This document shows, piece after piece, positions 59,001 through 64,000 of a stretch of DNA of 64,000 nt. A program made the translations under genes and the position numbers. Source of the DNA: Aotearoamyces nothofagi. Its lineage: Eukaryota; Ascomycota; Leotiomycetes; Leotiales; Tympanidaceae. How positions within the stretch are numbered: position 1 is the first letter of the stretch; the number at the start of each line of letters is the position of its first letter. The notes beneath the pieces were generated by a model. The model saw only the letters and a program-made list of their open reading frames with translations. It was not told the DNA's origin and made no database searches. The DNA is taken from assembly GCA_015345905.1 (NCBI GenBank), contig JADDTR010000002.1, positions 992,001 to 1,056,000 of the forward strand, given 5' to 3'.

Positions 59001-59250
59001 CGAGGATAGTTTCGGCATGCTACTCGACCCTCCCGAGCCGCCAGACGCAGCCGCACCCGAACCATCTAGCCGAAACAGAGATGGCAGCAGATCGAGATGG
59101 AGTTGGAGGGACAAGGCTAAGGGCATCGCGAAGAGGGTCGGAACGAGCATCGTCAGGGGCCGGGCAGCAGACGCTCTTCTCGGGCAGGGGAAGCGGAGGG
59201 AGAAGAATCTCGACGCGGTGACGGATCTGATGAGTAGGTTTGGCGTGTAG
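56055..59250 (+). CDS. Unrecognised 905-aa protein with an HExxH (HETTH) zincin-like motif
   Basis: Eight exons: 56055-56444, 56492-56577, 56648-56960, 57014-57073, 57188-57292, 57364-58247, 58300-58596 and 58668-59250. All phases agree and the coding sum is 2718 bases. Exon 4 ends ANVIIHETT and exon 5 opens HALWDIV, so HETTH (280-284) is built by splicing. A candidate third zinc ligand follows in NEPVAELGHSMAN (E306 or E310). The N-terminal part is mixed alpha/beta and Trp-rich (FWIWWDALVNGDYRRL, WYTHNSLVCLNYNMLEPL). Residues about 535-560 hold an acidic run. Two later blocks look folded (LLYHVNCLDEMWITREEW; LIREWFNLDHGEKYGQLS). The last 190 residues are Ser/Gly/Pro-rich with a basic end. 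There is no signal peptide. A soluble metallopeptidase-like protein is my inference. The exon 7 start region is the least certain. Confidence 0.68.
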
Positions 59251-59288
59251 GATATATTGATGAGTAGGTTTGGCGTGTAGGATATATT
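59229..59288. repeat. Exact 30-bp tandem duplication at the gene's 3' end
   Basis: The unit starting GATGAGTAGGTTTGGCGTGT occurs twice, at 59229-59258 and 59259-59288. The first copy includes the last codons (MSRFGV) and the stop of the HETTH gene; the second is untranslated. Confidence 0.95.
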
Positions 59289-59546
59289 ATATAGTAGTGT
59301 CTATAGGGAGGGGGGGGGGCTTGGAGAGTCCTCGGACGATACGATCGAAAATAAACAAGACGATGGAGCTTATGAAAGACTGGACAATGGAGCCACGGCG
59401 ATTTCTTTGATATTCGCGCACATCGCACACGTGCTAATCAATACAACATAGACGAGGGAGGTTCTAATTCATCAATGCGCCGACATACAAGTCCATCCTA
59501 TCCATTTGAAACGCCGGCACGACATATACATTTCCCTCGACGACAT

Positions 59547-61020
59547 CTAGAAAAAACGGGTCAGAAGGGCGTCTCGGAAGTCGTGCGAGTAGCCAATCGT
59601 GCTGCCACATTGGCTTTCCGCCCTCTTATCCTCTGCTTTGGGGAGCCACTCTGTGATCTTGGCGACTCTGTTTTCGTTCTGCGCTCCGGTTAGCCATGGA
59701 TACTCCAAGGGGATAAGCTGAGGCCCACCGAAGGATGCGTAGATAGCCACTCCGGCGGCGCTCCTTGCTGTGCTGTATCATGATAGAGGTCAGCAACCAG
59801 GCACGCGTCTGTCACGAATGGACAAATGCCAACTTACATTGCTCCATGCGCTTCCATAACCCGACAGCTGCATGTGGATCATAGCAGCTTTGCGCCATAA
59901 GTAGCAAGCCAATATAATCCGCTTCGCTCTCCTGCTCTCGACTGCCGGGCCTCATGACTCCCAGGTCTAATAGCAAGCTGCCCAAGTAATGGCCGAGACC
60001 AAGCGTTAAGCCGGTGGCGTCGAGATATTGAAAGAGCCAGATGATCGGCTGCAACATAACCATAGAGCTCATTCGCTCGGCCGAGTGCTGTGCAAGATTA
60101 TGTGCAATCTCGTGGCCGAGAACAGCCGCCAGTCCGTCATCGCCGCGGCAGATAGGTAGAATACCACTGTAGACAAACACTTTTCCACCAGGCAATACGA
60201 ACGCATTTGCGGTCCCTAATATATCCCAAAACTGTCAGTATTGCCTTCCAAAGAATGGTGGATAGGATACCACCCCACCCGGATCCTCAATGACTCTAAC
60301 TTCCCACCCTACATTGTTCCCATGCGTGCCTGTGCCCAAATCGCCTCCGTCAATCAACCGTGCCAACACCCTCTCCACCATCCTGACCCTCGGATCGCCC
60401 GGTGGTAAGATCTTTCCCTGTTGTGCTTCCTGCGCCAGAATCTGTCTGTACGCAATCTCGCCCTGCTTCTCCGCGCTCTCTTCCGAGAAGCAATCTGCAG
60501 GATTCAGAGCGCACGTCAGCCAGTGCCTTTCCCAAAGCGGCCTTCAGCCAGACTCCAAAGTCCAACAGGCCTTCTCTGCCCCAGGGCGGAGATCTCGGGC
60601 GCCCGGAATATACGTACTGAATCGTTTACGCCCCGAGACGGGGACCTCTTCGATGTGTGTGAAATAAAAGACTACGCCGCCACCTGCAGCGGCTATGATA
60701 ATCAGTTGAAAGGACGGCGTTCGGACCGTACGTCTGAGCTGCTCGGGCGTTACGAGAGGCCGCGCATTGCGGTAACGATGCTGGGACTCCCGAGTCGAAG
60801 CGGAAAACGGCCGCCAATGCTGTCGGGGCTTGACACGCGGTATACGGGGAATATGAGCAGTAGGTTTTTGGCCGAGGGCTCGAACAGGATAGCGGAAAGC
60901 TCGAAGGAGTGCTTGCTGGGCGACGGATGGGCGAGGCTGACGGATAGGCATCAAGGACCTGAACATGGGCGAGACCGCTTGGAGGCTGGCAGGACGTGCG
61001 AATAGTCCCATCTTAGACAT
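59547..61020 (-). CDS. oma1: Mitochondrial inner-membrane metalloprotease Oma1
   Basis: Five exons, 61020-60618, 60494-60279, 60215-59838, 59772-59729 and 59678-59547, give 390 aa with introns of 123, 63, 65 and 50 bp. A long Arg-rich presequence precedes a membrane segment (FQLIIIAAAGGGVVFYF, about residues 100-118). Exon joins rebuild GRKRFNCFSEES and VIEDPGTANAFVLPGGK. The M48 site is HEIAH (241-245) with ESEAD (302-306) giving the third ligand. Exon 4 encodes WLSTHPS and the last exon ends with DCGS-like QCGS. Oma1 cleaves the Mgm1/OPA1 type of substrate and responds to loss of membrane potential. It converges with the HETTH gene. Confidence 0.92.
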
Positions 61021-61869
61021 ACTTGTGTATGTTCGTCCCCAAGGGGACTATTTTCGATGTCCTCAAAGTGAGCAGGGTGTGGCGGATGGAAAATTGATGT
61101 CTGGCCGGAGAGACGTCGACAGGTCGATTGAAGCTGGGCACGCTGAGATAGGAAGAACCGCGATTAGATAACATGGTCCATCGCGAGGCTACGATTGTCC
61201 TCTGTCGTTACGTAGAGGAACTTCCTTCTCTAACTATGCCCATGAGTCTTTGAATGATTCTCGATTGATTCAAATCTCAGAGTCTACAGGCTTATAGGTC
61301 TTGGTCGAGTAAAGATTCTGTGCAATTATTGGACTAGAAATTTGTTGACGATATTTATCTTCTATAGAGTACAGACTAGCAATCATTATCAATGTATAGT
61401 ACTAGTAACTTAAACTTGAAGTTCATTACAACCAGCGACTATATAATCCATGGCCCCATCTCAGAAGTACAATGAGCCGTTCTCCAAAGACCAAGATTAA
61501 GACTGCATTTCACGACAGTTCACTTTTCTATAATTCAAGAGGCCCACGTTTTCCTGCTGTCATTGTCGGCCCTCAAATCCCCAAACGGAAGGCTTTGAAC
61601 ATGTGATAGGATGCTGTTATAATATTTTGAGATATTCTGGTATATATAGGTACAAAATAGGGGAGAGCTATGAAGCAATGCCGTACTGCCAATCTACGCA
61701 TATCTTTCCGCTCAAATCATACTAACAAATGTCCAACACTTCCAGAAGACTCGCACCAGACACCGCCGCTTATCCAAATAATATCATTTTCGTCCCTTGT
61801 ATACGTCCCACGCTCTTACAAATCTGTATTGGCAACTGCCAGCTTAACATTTCGACCGAAACTGCAATT
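61021..61869. other. Intergenic region
   Basis: This is 0.85 kb between two minus-strand genes, AT-rich in its second half. It holds the oma1 promoter and the 3' end of the next gene. No other feature is seen. Confidence 0.55.
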
Positions 61870-64000
61870 TTAGATACTCTGTCGAATCTGGGCAACATCA
61901 TTGCCTTCGGGCTCGTCGACGTGAATATGGAATTTCCCCTTATTGCCTGCATATAGTGCTGAAGGCTGCTTGCTGCAGTACTCGGAGGGTTGGCTGCTGG
62001 CATCGCTTGCATTGCCGTCGCTATCATCATCCTCATCCTCATTAATGGAGAGGGCTTTATGTTCCTGGCCAGAGTCTTCATCTTCTGGTATTTCATCCTC
62101 AACGCCTTCCCAGACGTCATCTTCGGGCTGCTGACCGTGGCCGAAATCTGACATATACTCATCTACGCCATGATCATATTCACCGATCTCATCTGTGGCA
62201 CTGCCAAGATCATCTTTATCATCGGAGTCAGTCTCCGCGGCGCTACGAGGCCGAAAATATTCCATATACGGCGCATTACTATGCGGGGTTGCATATGCGA
62301 AAGGCGTAGTACCGCGCTTCTGGTCTGCAGGTTCGTCAATGAGATAGGGGCTTGGAGGCCCAATACTCCAGCATGGAGTGTCACGTTGTCGGCTCGGAGA
62401 CTTTGATGTGCGCTGCCTCTTGGCAGCAACAAGCACCGACCGGCGTGTTGGCGATGACTGGGCAGAGTGGCTGTATATGTCGTGATCGAGGGACGTGATA
62501 CGGCGCTTGCCTTGTAACGGGGTCACTTTTACGGGTGTCATCGACGGCATCGAAATCGTTCGTGTATGTAGAGGACTAGACTGACAGCGTTCCATAAGTA
62601 TTGAGACTGGTCTACCGTGAGCCACTGATGCTGGTGTTGTTGACAGAATTGGAGACGTTATATCCGATTCAGAATTGCTTGGTAGCGAATATTGCAAGTG
62701 ATCGTTGCTTTGCGGTACTTGACGAATACTCAAGGAGTGCTGGGAGGTAAATGAAGAAACAGTGCTTGGTGCCGGGTCGAGCCTCGCATCCCATTCCCAA
62801 CAGGGCTCCTTTGCATCCCCTTCTTTGACTTCTAGATTAGGCTGAGCAGAGCCCATTGCAAGGGGTGCAACGGGATCTGTGGCATCCGTTGATGGCAGGA
62901 TATCCACACGAGGAAGTTCTCTAAGCTTTTGCCACGTCCACCCACCGTGATCATCAACTGTTTGCTGGACGTAGCTATCCCTCTGAGTGACATACAGACG
63001 CTTAGAACCAGCTGCGCGCATAGCTACGCTTGAAGTTAGGAACATCGCAGTCCAGAGAGCTGGAGTCACCATCTCTGATGGGTCCAGGAATCGCAGTCTT
63101 GAGTCTTTATGTAGCTTCCGTAGAGGGATCCAGGGGGCCTGAAGGCCATGGTAGCCTTGCAGGTTATTTGGTATCTGTGCGCTTTGCATGATAGATGAAC
63201 CAGTGGAAATAACCTGAGCAAGGTCGCCGAAAGCAGTCATCATGGCTGCCTGAACCTCACGAGCTGATGGGCCTCTGACAGCGATTTTTCGAACGAGACC
63301 TCTACTTCGGAGCCGCTGCTCGATTTTACTGCCTGGCCCACATGCTCTTGCAACTAGCCACTCATCTGACTCTTCGTCTTGGTCATGTATGTCTTCCCAG
63401 CTCCTCTCCGCGTTGGTGCTGCTAAGGGCCACTTGGGCCTTGGCCATCGTGCTGTACTGCGTTTGCGTCCAGTCATCAATGATCATGCTACTGCTTCTAG
63501 GTCGCTGGCTGGCAAATTCAGTAAGTGATGACCATATACCTTTCAGATCGCTGCCGAAGGGGAGAAACACCACTTGGATCTCCCATGGATTAGAATAAGA
63601 CGGCAAAGCCGATGCATGTAGGTTTATAACCTGGGATTCGAGGCTGTCTAGGCGGGAAGAGAATTCAGCACGACTAATAGCAGCAGAAATCATGGCAGAT
63701 GAGGTTTGCGAAGCCACAGAGCTGCCACCGTCATCCAAGTGCCGGGTACCACGGTGGAGACTACCTGCGCTGCTGGCGTCGTTTAAGGCAGCTTGGATTT
63801 TCTCTAGTTCTTCGACTCTGTTTTCAATCTCGATGGCCCGGTCTTCGTGAAGATCCCACCGATCATTAACCTCGTCAGCCCCTACATAGGAGTACGAAGC
63901 ATTTTCAAGAAGATCAAGCCGTCTCGCATGGTTTTGGACATCATCAATCAACGTCGGGTGAATAGCAAGATGTCGGTGGATAGCTTGTAGATGAGGTAGA
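61870..64000 (-). CDS. Unrecognised coiled-coil/acidic protein, 5' end outside the window
   Basis: The frame is open from the window's right edge to a stop at 61870 (about 710 codons present). The first visible residues read HLQAIHRHLAIHPTLIDD, so the true start lies further right. Residues in the N-terminal 120 are helical and heptad-like (RRLDLLENA, IEIENRVEELEKIQAAL), suggesting a coiled coil. A mixed domain follows (PWEIQVVFLPFGSDLKGIW, then WLVARACGPGSKIEQRLRS and LDPSEMVTPALWTAMF). The second half is Ser/Pro-rich with RRSVLVAAKRQR, a possible nuclear signal. The C-terminal 120 residues are very acidic. I do not recognise a family. It looks like a fungal nuclear protein, which is inference from composition. 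Confidence 0.7.
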   Translation of the reverse strand, partial: LPHLQAIHRHLAIHPTLIDDVQNHARRLDLLENASYSYVGADEVNDRWDLHEDRAIEIENRVEELEKIQAALNDASSAGSLHRGTRHLDDGGSSVASQTSSAMISAAISRAEFSSRLDSLESQVINLHASALPSYSNPWEIQVVFLPFGSDLKGIWSSLTEFASQRPRSSSMIIDDWTQTQYSTMAKAQVALSSTNAERSWEDIHDQDEESDEWLVARACGPGSKIEQRLRSRGLVRKIAVRGPSAREVQAAMMTAFGDLAQVISTGSSIMQSAQIPNNLQGYHGLQAPWIPLRKLHKDSRLRFLDPSEMVTPALWTAMFLTSSVAMRAAGSKRLYVTQRDSYVQQTVDDHGGWTWQKLRELPRVDILPSTDATDPVAPLAMGSAQPNLEVKEGDAKEPCWEWDARLDPAPSTVSSFTSQHSLSIRQVPQSNDHLQYSLPSNSESDITSPILSTTPASVAHGRPVSILMERCQSSPLHTRTISMPSMTPVKVTPLQGKRRITSLDHDIYSHSAQSSPTRRSVLVAAKRQRTSKSPSRQRDTPCWSIGPPSPYLIDEPADQKRGTTPFAYATPHSNAPYMEYFRPRSAAETDSDDKDDLGSATDEIGEYDHGVDEYMSDFGHGQQPEDDVWEGVEDEIPEDEDSGQEHKALSINEDEDDDSDGNASDASSQPSEYCSKQPSALYAGNKGKFHIHVDEPEGNDVAQIRQSI

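Noticed and set aside
58211-59065. 284-codon Arg-rich minus-strand open frame
   Set aside because: It is antisense to GC-rich exons 6-8 of the HETTH gene. The sense frame fits splice signals and the antisense has no family features.

Overview
The window is nuclear DNA from a filamentous ascomycete (Pezizomycotina). The evidence is many short GT-AG introns (mostly 41-120 bp) with CTAAC/CTGAC-like branch sites, compact genes on both strands, and fungus-restricted families (VAC7, VPS62-like, DUF3824-like, MARVEL-domain and C2H2 zinc-finger proteins). A leotiomycete-like source is my guess; nothing here proves it. I recognise no virus copy, LTR element, other transposon or CRISPR array. One tRNA-like relic is present near 23.6 kb. 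Layout: 0-7 kb, two neighbouring same-strand C2H2 zinc-finger genes. 7.7-10.2 kb, a secreted CE4 polysaccharide deacetylase. 13.3-14.8 kb, a VPS62-family protein. 15-20 kb, a TFIIIC triple-barrel subunit and the DEAH splicing helicase Prp2. 20.4-21.8 kb, the ER J-protein Scj1 ending in KDEL. 21.9-24.9 kb, a small cupin and a four-exon MARVEL protein. 26.4-27.4 kb, the complex I 24-kDa subunit. 27.8-30.8 kb, a large RS-rich DUF3824-like protein. 30.9-34.2 kb, a gene-free, strikingly microsatellite-rich block. 34.2-36.4 kb, an unrecognised protein. 36.7-41.4 kb, mitoribosomal bS18m, IMP3 and a PPR protein. 42-43.3 kb, a TDT/Mae1-type carrier. 44.0-44.5 kb, an 81-aa protein assembled from three small exons. 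45.1-48.0 kb, VAC7. 51.2-55.7 kb, the rRNA dimethylase Dim1 and the tri-snRNP protein Prp6. 56.1-59.3 kb, an unrecognised 905-aa protein with a HETTH zincin-like motif. 59.5-61.0 kb, the mitochondrial protease Oma1. 61.9-64.0 kb, a 5'-truncated unrecognised coiled-coil/acidic protein. Most genes are independent housekeeping functions (splicing: Prp2 and Prp6; ribosome biogenesis: IMP3 and Dim1; mitochondria: Nuo24, bS18m, the PPR protein and Oma1; endomembrane: Scj1, VPS62 and VAC7). I see no biosynthetic or defence cluster. The items most likely to be new are the HETTH protein, the CE4 protein with three copies of an N-terminal domain, the zinc-finger protein with two finger clusters, the six glycine/alanine-zipper segments of the DUF3824-like protein, the 81-aa protein, and an apparent excess of AAG 3' splice sites. 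All exon joins were worked out by hand from reading frame and splice signals, and no transcript data were available.
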